The notes under the pieces were generated by a model that saw nothing but the letters and a program-made list of their open reading frames with translations, made no database searches and was not told the origin of the DNA. From Wyeomyia smithii (Eukaryota > Arthropoda > Insecta > Diptera > Culicidae): 64,000 bases of DNA. Position numbers and translations under genes: made by a program. Positions 49,401-57,346 of the stretch are shown here, in pieces. Every line of letters begins with the position of its first letter. The first letter of the stretch is position 1. Location of the stretch: positions 3,472,001 through 3,536,000 of the forward strand of contig NC_073696.1 in assembly GCF_029784165.1 (NCBI RefSeq). Direction: 5' to 3'.

Positions 49401-51941
49401 TTGGGAAGCAAGCATATAACGACCAATCGGAGGTCGAATTTTTCGTTTTGACAAGGCTTGACTATTTTCAATAGTGCAATAGTGTGAAAGATAAAATTAC
49501 AATTATCTTATTTTGGGAAGAATCTTAGAAGATTTTCCAATCTATTGCTGCAAGAACGAAGGAAATCCATCGAATACTAACCGATTTATTAGCATTTGAA
49601 ATTGGACATATTTTTCACTTTTTTCGGTTTTAGATTTTCATTTTACATCCCTATGTAGCCGAACTTCCTGAGAGAAGTATTCTACTTCAAAATATTTCTC
49701 GACGTATCATAATTTTTACATAGTAATTGCTATTAAAAGTACAGTTTGATTTTTTTACGGGCATATTAATTACCTTCCATTTGGTGCCAAAAATTTGATT
49801 CAAAGTCGACACTCTATGCTACGCTGCAAAATCATTGTTGAATTTCATAATTTTTTCAGGTTTTTCCAGATCGATCAATTTTTAATAATTCCAGGGTTTT
49901 AAAATGTTTCCAAGCGCCTTCCAACACTCGAATTGTTAGAGTGTTACGAGTAACATACCAATCGAATCAACTCAATTAATTCAGATTTTCCACCTAGAAC
50001 TAGTTTAATGCTGTCATTATCTTTCCAGGACCCAACGATAGCTGCCGTCGCGGCTGCCGTCATACAGGAGGAAGAAGAACGCGAACTGCAGGAAGCCATC
50101 GAGGCGACCGCGTTTTCTCTGCTGCAGGAGGAGCTGCACGTGAACTATCCAGGTTTGAAGCGGGACCGGCTGATGTCGTTGGGTAACGTCAGTGCGCCAC
50201 CGATGCTGAACCGGAATTACCGGTTTTCTTCGGTCGGTGGCGGGTACAGTAGTCTGCTGAATCCTCAGCGGCGGTATTCTTATGCCAGCAGCCGAAGCCA
50301 TCGAAACAGTGTGTCCGTATCGTCGCGGATTCTTAGTGCCTACAACATGGGCGACAGCTTCGGCCAGGATGATTATTTTTTAGAGAGCGACGGTGAGGAA
50401 GCTGATGACGAGTTTGATCAGTATACTACGACGGCAGATGTAGGCTATTCAACGAGCAATTATCTAATGGTTCCTGGAAGAGTGAGTTTTGCTTTGTTGG
50501 CACTAGCGAGTAAAATGATTGATGATAAATTTTCTAGGGGACTGAGTCACGGCGAAGCAGTGCGATGACATGCTGCAGCACAGAGAGTTCATTTTTGGAG
50601 CGACGATGTTCGGCCATTACGTTAGGGTTATCTTCGTTGCCACCGATGTCGCGATCGCAGTCGCGGCGGCAAAGTCGAGACGATCGTCGGCAAACAGCTG
50701 GCAATGGGGCTACGCTTGGGGCTACATGTGCCGACTGGGATGCGTTCTATCCTGGGATTAACATAATCGAAGCTACCCCGAAATCTTCGCCTTGTCCAAG
50801 CGAACGAATAGCGCACACGTCTACGGGTTTATCGGCGCGGGAACAGTTCATCAGTAGGAAGCGGTCATCCTATGACGAAAGTTCGATCGATTGTATATCT
50901 GCGTATCCTGATACAAATGGTGCTGATATTAACTATAACCACACACTACTAAGGCAGAATTACGGTAGTAACACTAGAATAGATGACATTAGTATAGCGA
51001 ACCGTGATCCTAGCGGCAGTGTTGTGCGTAGGGCTCCTCTAGCCTCGCTTAGTTCCTTCAAGATGTCTTCGGCTGAATGTCAGGACAGTGACCTGCACAG
51101 TTGTGGATCGGACTCCGTGTTCGATGACAGCTGCGCAGATACCGACGAAGATCTGCAGCAGTTTAGTACTGACAGCGACGAGCTCAGTATTGTAGACGAG
51201 GGTGAATATTCCGCTACTCCGGTGGCAATAACAATTCCCGGTACTAGTACTTCGGCGACCGGTTCCGCCGAGACGGCTAGAGCTGGTGTTACCTATGGTG
51301 GCGCTAGTAGTAGCAGTAGCAGCAGTAACCAATTGCAACCGCCCCAGTACGAGGTTGCCCGTGGTACCGCCAGTGATACTATCTATGTTGATATCGAAAA
51401 ACCTAATGATACTAGTTGTTTAAGTAGTCTTTCAAATAGTAATCGTCGTGCTAAATCAAAGCTGAAATCTGATAAGGTGAACCTAGGGACTAGAATCGAA
51501 ACAAAAGCAATCATCGAAAGACAGCAACAAAATGACAGCCGGGATCATTCACCATCTCCTCGGTCCCCGTCGCTGGCGGTGCCACAGCTACACGCGGCGG
51601 TCTCACCGATCACCGGTGTGCGTAGCCTGCCCAGTAATCCTCCACCTAGCAGTCATTCAATTAGCCATTACACTAAGGATAACAGTCTCGGTAGCACGAA
51701 CAGAAATAATAATAACGATAACGACGATAATAGCAATCCAGTCGAAGATGAAAGTAATAATAAGTGCGTTGAAGTTAATGTTATTATTAAAAACCATAGC
51801 AGTAATATCAAAAACCCTTCTGTGATTCTCGAACTACCTATACTAACGATAGACGAAGATAACTCCCAGCCACCGCTGTCGCCAGTGGATCCTAGCATAC
51901 CCGGTCCCTCCCGCAAGTGGTCTAAGGAGACACTGTTCTAG
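34159..51941 (+). CDS. Four-exon gene for a predicted single-pass membrane protein (span)
   Basis: Joined coding segments 34159-34475, 36696-37110, 50029-50481 and 50538-51941 give 862 residues with matching phases at every junction (2, 0, 0). The family was not recognised. Visible layout: Ser/Thr-rich N-terminal region (1-205) with several N-glycosylation sequons; one hydrophobic helix (about 213-232, VRIAATLGGFFGLMVFLVIY) followed by Lys/Arg; an acidic, probably helical segment (about 249-280, with QEEEERELQEAIEA); Tyr/Ser/Arg-rich and acidic stretches; a long polar tail; and C-terminal KETLF. By the positive-inside rule the N-terminus would be outside, as a reverse signal anchor or with a signal peptide from an unseen upstream exon. 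The last three residues, TLF, fit a class I PDZ ligand. Introns are 2,220, 12,918 and 56 bases. Confidence 0.75.
36404..36695 (+). promoter_or_regulatory. AG-exclusion zone with distant branch site and tandem CAGCAG acceptor
   Basis: After the AG at 36402-36403 no AG dinucleotide occurs until 36694. The stretch holds a pyrimidine-rich tract (about 36461-36485) and several branch-like words, including CTGAC at 36576-36580 and TTAAC at 36484-36488. The first AG is the acceptor of exon 2. It is followed at once by a second CAG, so splicing at 36696 or 36699 adds or drops one Ser codon without changing frame. Long AG-free zones are known to mark distant branch points and often alternative splicing. 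Confidence 0.6.
36696..37110 (+). CDS. Host gene coding exon 2: glycosylation-rich region and transmembrane helix
   Basis: The acceptor is the CAG at 36693-36695 (or 36696-36698); the donor is GTAGGT at 37111. The first base completes the Ser codon left by exon 1. The product has low-complexity Ser/Thr/Asn sequence from triplet repeats with sequons NAS, NSS, NAT, NST and NQT. Then come Trp-Ser-Arg-Glu-Arg, a compact block MEFYATYDVMTG and the hydrophobic helix VRIAATLGGFFGLMVFLVIY, followed by KSRSRSTAKALK. The block around the helix looks much more constrained than the sequence before it. The exon ends in phase 0. Confidence 0.75.
37111..38539. other. Start of intron 2, nothing recognised
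   Basis: AT-rich intronic sequence. Short frames on both strands (for example 37521-37833) show no family resemblance. Confidence 0.35.
38545..38665 (-). pseudogene. Possible mariner/Tc1 transposase C-terminal tail
   Basis: On the minus strand one frame reads GIEMLEDRYNECFALDGD followed by a stop and VE. This resembles the last residues of many mariner-group transposases (L..RY.KCI.L.GDYVE). Only about 20 residues support it, and no DDE residues are seen nearby. Confidence 0.3.
38666..39789. other. Intron 2, nothing recognised
   Basis: A 112-codon minus-strand frame at 39374-39712 has no recognised similarity. A polyT stretch lies at about 38872-38882. No element ends were found. Confidence 0.3.
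39790..40500 (+). repeat. Dispersed 0.7-kb repeat, copy B (inverted to 22480-23200)
   Basis: Its two conserved blocks (39790-39860 and 40327-40490) match the reverse complement of copy A in the same order. The segment between them is unrelated at first sight and may be a replacement or an insertion in one copy. It lies in intron 2 of the host gene. Confidence 0.5.
40640..40810. repeat. Dispersed repeat also seen at 9790-9890
   Basis: Both places contain GATTCTCATT..AGA, GGCAGTC.TGAGGATTC and TTCAGGATTC in the same order and orientation, then CATG-GTGTTCG-type sequence. The family and the ends are unknown. Confidence 0.45.
40811..42033. other. Intron 2, nothing recognised
   Basis: AT-rich, with only chance frames seen. 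Confidence 0.3.
42034..43215 (+). repeat. Dispersed repeat with terminal hairpin, two adjoining copies
   Basis: It starts with the palindrome CCTTTCTCCTAGAAAGG (42034-42050), then GGTATAGCAATCACTGG, the word GGCCGAATGTCATATACCAC, a TG/TATG microsatellite, and sub-units around CAGAGATGGCTAGACCGA. A second, more degraded start (CTTTCTCCTAACGATCACTGG) occurs near 42690, with its own TG-rich microsatellite at about 42800-42845. It lies in intron 2. Confidence 0.6.
42146..42205. repeat. TATG/TG microsatellite
   Basis: About 60 bases of TATG and TG units with little interruption, located at the fixed position after the GAGCATTTTCTG word in the dispersed repeat. Confidence 0.85.
43218..44490 (+). 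repeat. Dispersed repeat with terminal hairpin, near-complete copy
   Basis: It starts with the CCTTTCTCCTAGAAAGG palindrome (43220-43236) and ends near TGGTGGATTAATTTAGG at about 44470-44485. It aligns in reverse with 25660-29521 once the 1.7-kb inserted element there is removed. Sub-units of several hundred bases recur, each with CTCAGAGATGG..GACCGAT, AAATGAAAGGTCT and TCACGAAAC. No coding capacity. It serves as the empty site for the insertion at 27410. Confidence 0.6.
44491..44929. other. Intron 2, nothing recognised
   Basis: Short frames on both strands around 44552-44930 have no family resemblance; they may be decayed LINE tail adjoining the element at 44930. Confidence 0.3.
44930..45352 (-). 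pseudogene. LINE RNase H domain and C-terminal tail (I/Loa-like)
   Basis: On the minus strand the sequence IRYCGIKGNEKADKG near 45350-45300 matches the RNase H motif W.PGHCGI.GNE.AD. It is followed by LLGLNEKDLRVVTGL near 45130, the motif that follows RNase H in I/Loa/R1-group LINEs (L.R.DLR.LVG..TGH). The frame contains many stops. It is the continuation of the element whose reverse transcriptase tail lies at 46090-46690; a second LINE inserted between them. Confidence 0.55.
45353..46080 (-). pseudogene. Jockey-clade LINE fragment with A-tail, inserted in the I/Loa-like LINE
   Basis: Read on the minus strand across frameshifts: FVHWCKLNFLKLNVSKC, then LERCDEVKDLGA, ITDKANRQLGFV, CLRVIYCSLVRSILDFASVG, WSPYE, RYALLGIEPLETRRD and ILRGEIDSSNLLERMVSYA. 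These are the palm/thumb and C-terminal motifs of Jockey-type reverse transcriptases (L..WC..N.L.LN.SKC; Y..LVRS.LE....VW.P; R..L..L..RR). The frame ends beside an AAAAAAAAA run (45353-45361 as T on the plus strand), the expected poly-A tail. The 5' end is truncated, as usual for target-primed insertion. Confidence 0.65.
46090..46690 (-). pseudogene. LINE reverse-transcriptase thumb region (I/Loa-like), 5' part of the split element
   Basis: Minus-strand frame 46677-46450 reads VTSVLWVCSRAIGKSCTLKL, then YMIHIVYITIIGPRVNYVSL and VW. This matches the conserved LW.CRRAIG..WGL.P.....IY..IVRP...Y...VW of Loa/R1-type LINEs. Downstream sequence toward 46090 is decayed and leads, past the inserted Jockey fragment, to RNase H at 45350. 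No catalytic YADD was seen; it would lie upstream of 46690. Confidence 0.55.
46948..47480 (+). pseudogene. Mariner/maT-like transposase with internal deletion
   Basis: The N-terminal helix-turn-helix reads VERFTNEQRWRIIENLLSKV, then LLWPIYGRHNRPSKTTVRGV and ITKF, matching transposases that start MERFTNEQR and contain FYGRHNRPS. The expected M is V here. After about 47170 another frame gives FFKDDLGQNVTFNDVQYGF, then MISDFLLPELGDL, a stop and VDMWFQQDG. This corresponds to the region of the second catalytic Asp (DMWFQQDGA). RSFDLT..DCFLD near 47380 corresponds to CDLTPLDYFLW. The segment with the first catalytic Asp is deleted. The copy is inactive and lies in intron 2. Confidence 0.65.
47693..47905. 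mobile_element. Small foldback element, 213 bp
   Basis: The left arm GATAGAATTTTATCAATCT and the right arm, reversed, GATAGAATTTATTTAATCT continue as inverted repeats through ATGTGTCTCCATT / ATGCGTCTCCATT and AGCTTTTG / AGCTACTG, about 70 bp each. No clear target duplication was found, so the ends are approximate. Confidence 0.5.
48000..49380 (-). repeat. Complex repeat region with internal tandem units and promoter-like end
   Basis: Three partial tandem units of about 190-220 bp are centred on GCTGCCC.AACA..GGGG (near 48762, 48949 and 49170). Each also contains TTGCCTTGAAAAA..GCATTTTG and CAGAATG.CTGCTTG.GTTGA. The 22-bp word starting GAGACGTGGTGACC occurs at 48191-48212 and 49239-49260. 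On the minus strand the right edge has a CCAAT-type box (49423-49427), a TATA box (CTATATAAGA, 49350-49341) and a frame of 104 codons without recognised similarity. The region is probably an undescribed mobile or multicopy unit. Confidence 0.45.
49341..49430 (-). promoter_or_regulatory. TATA box with upstream inverted CCAAT box
   Basis: On the minus strand ATTGG (49427-49423) lies about 75 bases upstream of CTATATAAGA (49350-49341), the spacing of a standard RNA polymerase II core promoter. It would drive transcription leftward into the tandem-unit repeat. No product could be identified. Confidence 0.4.
49431..50028. other. End of intron 2
   Basis: AT-rich, ending in the acceptor CATTATCTTTCCAG at 50015-50028. 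No other feature. Confidence 0.5.
50029..50481 (+). CDS. Host gene coding exon 3: acidic helical cytoplasmic segment
   Basis: The exon follows the acceptor CTTTCCAG at 50021-50028 and starts GAC in phase 0, directly continuing KALK of exon 2 as DPTIAAVAAAV. Its 151 codons encode an Ala/Glu-rich segment likely to form a helix (IQEEEERELQEAIEATAFSL), then YPGLKRDRLMSLGN. A Tyr/Arg/Ser stretch with possible phosphosites (RRYSYASSRSHRNSVSVSSR) comes next, then an acidic block (DDYFLESDGEEADDEFDQY). The donor GTGAGT begins at 50482. Base composition is clearly more GC-rich than the intron around it. Confidence 0.85.
50538..51941 (+). CDS. Host gene coding exon 4: long disordered cytoplasmic tail
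   Basis: The 56-base intron ends TTTTCTAG at 50530-50537. The exon continues in frame as GTESRRSSAMTCCSTESSFL, with no break in phase, and stops with TAG at 51939-51941 after 467 codons. It holds an Arg/Ser-rich patch (SRSQSRRQSRDDRR), a compact block ADWDAFYPGINIIEATP that looks conserved, and several acidic Ser-rich patches (DSDLHSCGSDSVFDDSCADT). Ser and Asn homopolymer stretches and a C-terminus LELPILTIDEDNSQPPLSPV ... KETLF complete it. It has no enzyme motif; a scaffold or signalling tail is plausible but inferred only. Confidence 0.85.
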   Translation, partial: GTESRRSSAMTCCSTESSFLERRCSAITLGLSSLPPMSRSQSRRQSRDDRRQTAGNGATLGATCADWDAFYPGINIIEATPKSSPCPSERIAHTSTGLSAREQFISRKRSSYDESSIDCISAYPDTNGADINYNHTLLRQNYGSNTRIDDISIANRDPSGSVVRRAPLASLSSFKMSSAECQDSDLHSCGSDSVFDDSCADTDEDLQQFSTDSDELSIVDEGEYSATPVAITIPGTSTSATGSAETARAGVTYGGASSSSSSSNQLQPPQYEVARGTASDTIYVDIEKPNDTSCLSSLSNSNRRAKSKLKSDKVNLGTRIETKAIIERQQQNDSRDHSPSPRSPSLAVPQLHAAVSPITGVRSLPSNPPPSSHSISHYTKDNSLGSTNRNNNNDNDDNSNPVEDESNNKCVEVNVIIKNHSSNIKNPSVILELPILTIDEDNSQPPLSPVDPSIPGPSRKWSKETLF

Positions 51942-54470
51942 TCTTATCAGTTTCGGCTTCGGCTGTTACCCTTGCTTTCGATACCCAATTTTGCTGCAAT
52001 AGCGAGAATTTTATCCTTTCAATGAGATTGCATCGTACACAATTCAAACATCTATCAATCCGTCCAAAGACAGGTTATTATCAATAATATCGGAATTATC
52101 TGTGCTTTGAACAGAGAAAAATCGATTTGTCCTATTCGTAACCAATGTTAATTTCGTCCTTATAATATTAACATCACAAATCAAAAGAAAAAATGGTGTG
52201 TAGAAAACAACAAATTTGCTGTTGCAATTCATTAACTTTATACTCATCCAAATACCATGCTGGGAGAAACTTCAACACTAACGTGGCATCGAACCTTTTC
52301 TGTTGTCTCCTTCTAACTCAGATGCTTATCTACGGCATTACAGTGTAAACTCAAACAACTCCAAACATAACAAATGCAACACATAAAAGGGGAAACTTTA
52401 AGTCAAACAAAACTTGCACAATGTGTTCCTGTTTACGAAAAAAAAAGAAAACATTAACACACCCAACGGAAAACCTAAAACGCTCTTTTGGATGTGCTCA
52501 CCGAAAATGTTGAAAAATACATATGTATGTAACGCTAGATGCTACATGTTACAAACAATCGTTGAAATCAAACATAGGACCTTAGGTAACGAGGATCAAA
52601 TCATAGTGAAAATCAATTATTTAGTATGTTCTGTTTGAAATTAGAACGAAACGAAAAATCAAGACGAGATCGAGGAAAGAGGATATGCAATTGCAAACAT
52701 GTGCCTAAGAATCATGTATATTTAGGAATGAGAGAAAATTAATGATCATATTGCATCTTGCTAGAGCGATAAGCCTTTAATATTATTGTACGGACAGTCA
52801 GAGATAACAGTTTCCAAATACTAACGCTAGAAGCACGCAAGGGAAAACAATAACAGGTGAAGCTACAGAACACAATCATTCCGGTGTTATCTAACAAAGT
52901 TTGCGAAGAAGAAAGTCCAACAGTGCACAGCACAAGTCACGTTAGATTGTTGCCCTCTGAATCAACTGTTGAAACATTTCCCCCTCCATCGCCGTCATTA
53001 TCTCATGTACATTCACACCCCATTAACCTCATTTCGCATCACCTTTTCATTCTACATACCACACACCGTAACAGTAATGATACACTGACAACCCAGCCAA
53101 CAAGTACTATATCGTATGTGCCAATAATCTTCCGTTTTCGGCTGTGTCGCTTTTACCTTTTCCTCCTCCTCGCTCATGTAAGAAAAAAGCAGTGCCATTT
53201 AATCTCCTCATTCAAACCCAACTTCACGAACTGTAGGCCACCGTCGTATCGTGTCAGAACCACAACATGCCTCCGGTGCAGAGTAGACAGCACCATGAAA
53301 TGGTAATGTAGGTACCCACAATGTCCTCCCCTCTGCAATTTTCTGCCATTTTGTTCCTATTTAGCATTCCGTTTTGTTCTATTAATGTCTGGAGGTTGCC
53401 TGTCAATCAACGAACAGCGGCGTGCGGGGCGGTGAAGTACACATTCACGTGCATACTCAGGTTTCCGGGTTTGAAAATGTGACAAAACGTGCACACGCTA
53501 AGCACAAGCCACTTGCACAATGCACGCTTCTCGCTTAAGTGTCGAGAGGTGGTTTGTATGCTGTTGCCATCGTCCGCCGTTTGGAATTGCTTGCTTGAAT
53601 CAAATTATGTATTGACTTTTTCCATTGAATGAAAATATTCAAAAAAGAACGTATGGAAAACATGGTTTCAAATGAATTTAAAATCAAAATCTCTCATACC
53701 GTTTACAATATTTAGAAATTCCTCTGAACAAGTTTTATCGTATCTGATTAACGGTAATTGAACAGTTCGCGTTCATTAACCTATAACTGAGTTATAACGG
53801 CACTCCGTCTTGTCTTCCTTCACCACCCGTTGCTTAACTACCCAACATGGCACCCAAAACAGAAGAATATAAAAATCGGTTAGAAGCAATTGACAAGTAG
53901 GTATAAATACTACACCGAACCGCAGTATCTTCGACCAATATCACACCGCCTATCGCACCAGAAAATTCCCGCTAACCGCCGCACCGGTTCGTCGCTAGCG
54001 CGGGGTAGGGAAAAGGGGAAAAATGGGACAGGAGCAGCAACAGGAAAGAAAAACATCTGAAAGCTTGACGCTGTTTGCATATTCATGAGGCTCCCAGTGC
54101 GAGCGACTTTTGCCAGCACAATGGGCCAACTCCCACCCTCTATTCTAGTCGCAAAAAGCGGTGCACGCGAGAGAGAGAGAAAGAGAAAGAGGAGGAAGAG
54201 TAAAGCAGCGTGCCCCATTTCGAGACTGTTGCTTCTGGCTTTCAAGTATCCTTCCTATGTTTGCTATGCTTCCGTCAGCTATACCGTTATCGCGGTAGGA
54301 GAGCATTTCCGTAACTGGTAATTGAAAATTAAAATGTTCTCGCTTGAAAAACAATTGTTATCCGACGGCTGTTCCTCCACCGGTGTCATCGCGTGTTTTC
54401 GGTGTAATTTTTATAATCTCCTCTCCTAGCTGTCCGCTTATTCAATAAACTGATGTGAATTATTTTCCCA
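51942..54470 (+). other. Probable 3' untranslated region and downstream flank of the host gene
   Basis: No frame was supported. A candidate polyadenylation hexamer AATAAA lies at 54444-54449, which would give a 3' UTR of about 2.5 kb; earlier non-canonical sites cannot be excluded. The stretch shows no transposon ends, in contrast to the flanking regions. Confidence 0.35.
54444..54449 (+). terminator. Candidate poly(A) signal AATAAA
   Basis: The first clear AATAAA on the plus strand after the stop codon at 51941, followed by a T/G-rich stretch. Use in vivo is unproven. Confidence 0.3.
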
Positions 54471-55044
54471 GTTTGCTATTTATTTAGGCCATGGGTGACA
54501 TATAAGGGATATAAAAAACACTTCTAGGAAAAAAACGAGCGAAAAATATGCTTCGTAAACTTAAATGGATGTTGTTTTGCCATCTCCCCGAGTTGCACGT
54601 TTCCGACCAGACTAAAGATCGCTTCGTCGTTCAAAATTTGATCAAAACAAACAACGACCAAAGCATAACCAGCAATATTTTATCGTCTATGTAGTTGGTG
54701 TAAACATTTTTTCTTACTTCAGTAGAGTGGCCCGCTGTGAATACAACCTTATTACCACTAAACGAAATTCGAACACCAATATCTTGATCGCTGGTTTAAA
54801 TGTTGGCCTACTGTTTCAATAGCAAACTAGCAAAAAGTTGAGTTAAAATTCAACCGCATTGACCACAAATAAACAAGTATCGAGCTAGTTTTGTAGCTGA
54901 GAACAGATGTCATCATATTGTATCGCACGTGCCGAATAAAGTTTTCGAACGCAAACCGTTTGGATATTATAGCTAGTGTAATAAAAAAATACGATCATTG
55001 TATATCGTTTGGTTCATTGAAAAGTTTTTTTTCCGAATATGTAA
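54471..55044. other. Non-coding stretch, nothing recognised
   Basis: AT-rich intergenic sequence with no supported element. Confidence 0.35.
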
Positions 55045-55165
55045 AGGCCCAATACACATACGGCGCAATGACACCTTCTCTATACAAAATAGAAGGCGTG
55101 ATCGCTATCCCGTCTTCCATTTTGTATGGAGAAGGCGTCACTACGCCGTGTGTGTATTTGGGCCT
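55045..55165. mobile_element. Palindromic MITE, 121 bp, TAA target duplication
   Basis: The two halves are near-perfect reverse complements. The left half begins AGGCCCAATACACATACGGC and the right half, reversed, AGGCCCAAATACACACACGG. The match continues through ACCTTCT / GCCTTCT and ATACAAAAT to a short centre. TAA lies on each side (55042-55044 and 55166-55168). Ends and duplication fit the PIF/Harbinger-like group seen elsewhere in the window. RNA from it would fold into one long hairpin. Confidence 0.8.
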
Positions 55166-55804
55166 TAAAACTCTTCATTTTCGGATTTCTCTCATCAAAT
55201 CAGTAGGCCTTAGAAAAAAGTGACAGCCAAAATTGGGCACTGGCTCACCTACCCCCATGGTTTGTTATTTTGTCGTTTATGTTACTCAAACGAGTTTTTT
55301 TATCACTTGTGATTTTAAGATATACCGTCGTGCGGGGCTTTTTACAACACTGTTTTCCAAGTTTTACATTTTAATGTAATTTCATTTCATTTTATAGTAA
55401 ATGAAATTAAATCGTTTCCGCTTATATTTAACGCGGATATGTATGCAACATTCATGAATTATTTGAATTGAATTCATTGAGAAATGGGAAAATGTTTATA
55501 TAGCGGTGTTTGTTGGTTTCGGTCCCGAGCTACTTTGACAGTTCAAGAAATCGATAGAATTCTGTACAAACATGCTTACTTACTTACTTTCCTGGTGAAA
55601 CATCCCTTAGGATTTCACCTGCGTCACAATGTTACGCCAATGTCCTCGGTCCATAGCAGCTTGTCTTCAATTTCTTGAGAGTCCCACACTTCCAGAATCT
55701 TGCTCCACTTGGTCTGACTACCTAGCTCGTTGTGCACCCTTTACGTCTTGTACCGGCCGGATTCGAGACGAACACCATTTTTGCGGGATTGTAGTCCGGC
55801 ATTC

Positions 55805-56389
55805 TTACAACATATCCCGCCCATTGTACCCTTCCAGCTTTCGCGATTTTCTGGATACTGGGTTCGCCGTAGAGTTGCGCCAGCTCCTTCGCCTCCATAC
55901 GCCATCCTCACATACTCCGCCGAAGACAGTCCTAAGCACACGTCGTTCGAAAACGGCCAGTGCTGGCAAGTCCTCCTCGAGCATTGTCCATGTCTCGTGC
56001 CCGTAGAGGACTACTGGTCTTACAAGCGTCTTATACATGATGCACTTAGTACGGGGGCGAAGTTTACCACACCTTAACGTCTTGTGAAGTCCGTAGTAGG
56101 CACGACTTCCAGCTACAATACGTCTGCGGATTTCTCTACTGCAGTTGTTGTCTGACGTTACCAAAGATCCGAGGTATGCAAATTCGTCAACCACCTCGAA
56201 CTCATCTCCGTCAATTATTACGCTACTGCCAATGCGAGCCCTATCGCGCTCGGTTCCTCTTGCTAGCAGATACTTAGTCTTTGACGTATTCACTTTCAAT
56301 CCAACCTTTGCTGCTTCACGTTTCAGTTTGGTGTACTGTTCAGTAACCGCCAGAAACGTCCTTCCGACAAGGTCCACGTCGTCAGCGAA
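55805..56389 (-). pseudogene. RTE-like LINE reverse transcriptase: catalytic box and C-terminal part
   Basis: The minus-strand reading starts at the catalytic box FADDVDLVGR (TTCGCTGACGAC at 56389-56378), intact in its local frame. It continues LKREAAKVGLKVNTSKTKYL, FEVVDEFAYLGSLVTSDNNC, IRRRIVAGSRAYYGLHKTLR, RPVVLYGHETWTM and FERRVLRTVFGG. These are the standard palm and thumb motifs (K.N..KT..; YLGS; R..VLYG.E.W; FER..LR.I.GG). The frame ends at 55805 where a shift has occurred; the last part runs on toward the tandem tail. Confidence 0.75.
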
Positions 56390-56577
56390 GCAGATAAACT
56401 GGCTGGATTTTTTAAGATCGTGCCCCGCATGTTGAAGGCCGCACGTTTCATCACACCTCCAAGCGCAATGTTGAACAGGAGGCAGTAAAGACCGTCGCCT
56501 TGTCGAAGTTCCTTGCGTGTTTCAAGCGGGTTTGATAACGCACCCGAAATCTTCACACAGCACTGTACACCATCCAT
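56323..56577 (-). pseudogene. RTE-like LINE reverse transcriptase: mid-palm (RQGD) segment
   Basis: This frame reads MDGVQCCVKISGALSNPLET, then RKELRQGDGLYCLLFNIALG and GVMKRAAFNMRGTI. RQGD..S..LFN..LE is the motif just upstream of the catalytic FADD box, with Y here for S. A frameshift near 56420 separates it from the FADD frame. Upstream, across another break near 56600-56700, the IDFKA..D motif is recognisable only as FQGRLRYY-like sequence. Confidence 0.65.
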
Positions 56578-56716
56578 CGTGGCCTTGATCAGTCTCTACA
56601 CAGTCAATAGTATCGTAGACGGCCTTGAAATCGATGAATGGGTGGTGCGTGGGGACTTGGTATTCGCGACATTTTTGGAGGATCTGCCGCAGCGTGAAGA
56701 TTTGATCCGTTGTTGA

Positions 56717-57346
56717 TCACCCACCCACAAAACCGGCTTGATATCTTCCTAAAAACCTCCCTGCTAGCGGCGAGAGACGACGAAAGACGATCTGGGAGAG
56801 CACTTTGTAGGCTGTGTTTAGAATCGTGATCGCTCGATAGTTCTCACATTCCAACTTGTCGCCATTCTTGTATATTGGGCATATTACTCCCTCCTTCGAC
56901 TCCTCCGGTAGCTGTTCTGTATCCCAGATTCTGACTATCAGCTGGTGCAGACAGTAAGCCAACCTATCCAAGCCCAGTTTGATGCCTGATGCTGTGATGC
57001 CATCTTTTCCAGCTGATTGGTTGTTCTTGAGCTGCTTGATGGCATATGGCAATTTCCGCTGCGCTGTTAATGGCTGCTTTTTACTCCAGCAGTTCTCTAG
57101 AGCGGCTTCGATGAGTTGACCCTCTTCCGGCAGTGCTGCCTCAAGGTTTTGCACGTAATTAGTAACGACTGCGGGGAATTTGAGTCGTTCCAGGTCACAC
57201 CGTGGCGGGCGACGGTAGCGTATGTTGTTGACAATCAAAAGTCTTCGGCGCATTTTGACCATCAGAAGATAGTGGTCAGAATCGACGTTTGCGCCACGGT
57301 AGGTTCGGACGTCGATGATATCCAAGAAATGCCTTTTATCAATCAA
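56717..57346 (-). pseudogene. RTE-like LINE: end of endonuclease and fingers of reverse transcriptase
   Basis: The 209-codon frame contains NVDSDHYLLMVKMRRRL, the catalytic SDH of the endonuclease at about residues 20-32. It then has the linker LPEEGQLIEAALENCWSKKQ, and QLKNNQSAGKDGITASGIKL, the fingers motif (LKN.KA.GKDGI..E). EGVICPIYKNGDKLECENYR and AITILNTAYKVLSQIVFRRL follow, matching the I.P..KKGD...C.NYR.I.LL...YK. motifs. It is the best-preserved part of this LINE and has no internal stop. Confidence 0.75.

Noticed and set aside
52857..53306. 149-codon plus-strand frame downstream of the host gene stop
   Set aside because: Composition is Ser/His/Thr-rich without domain features, and the host gene already ends with a stop at 51941; no convincing acceptor links it.
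54918..55223. 101-codon plus-strand frame
   Set aside because: It reads straight through the 121-bp palindromic MITE and is accidental.
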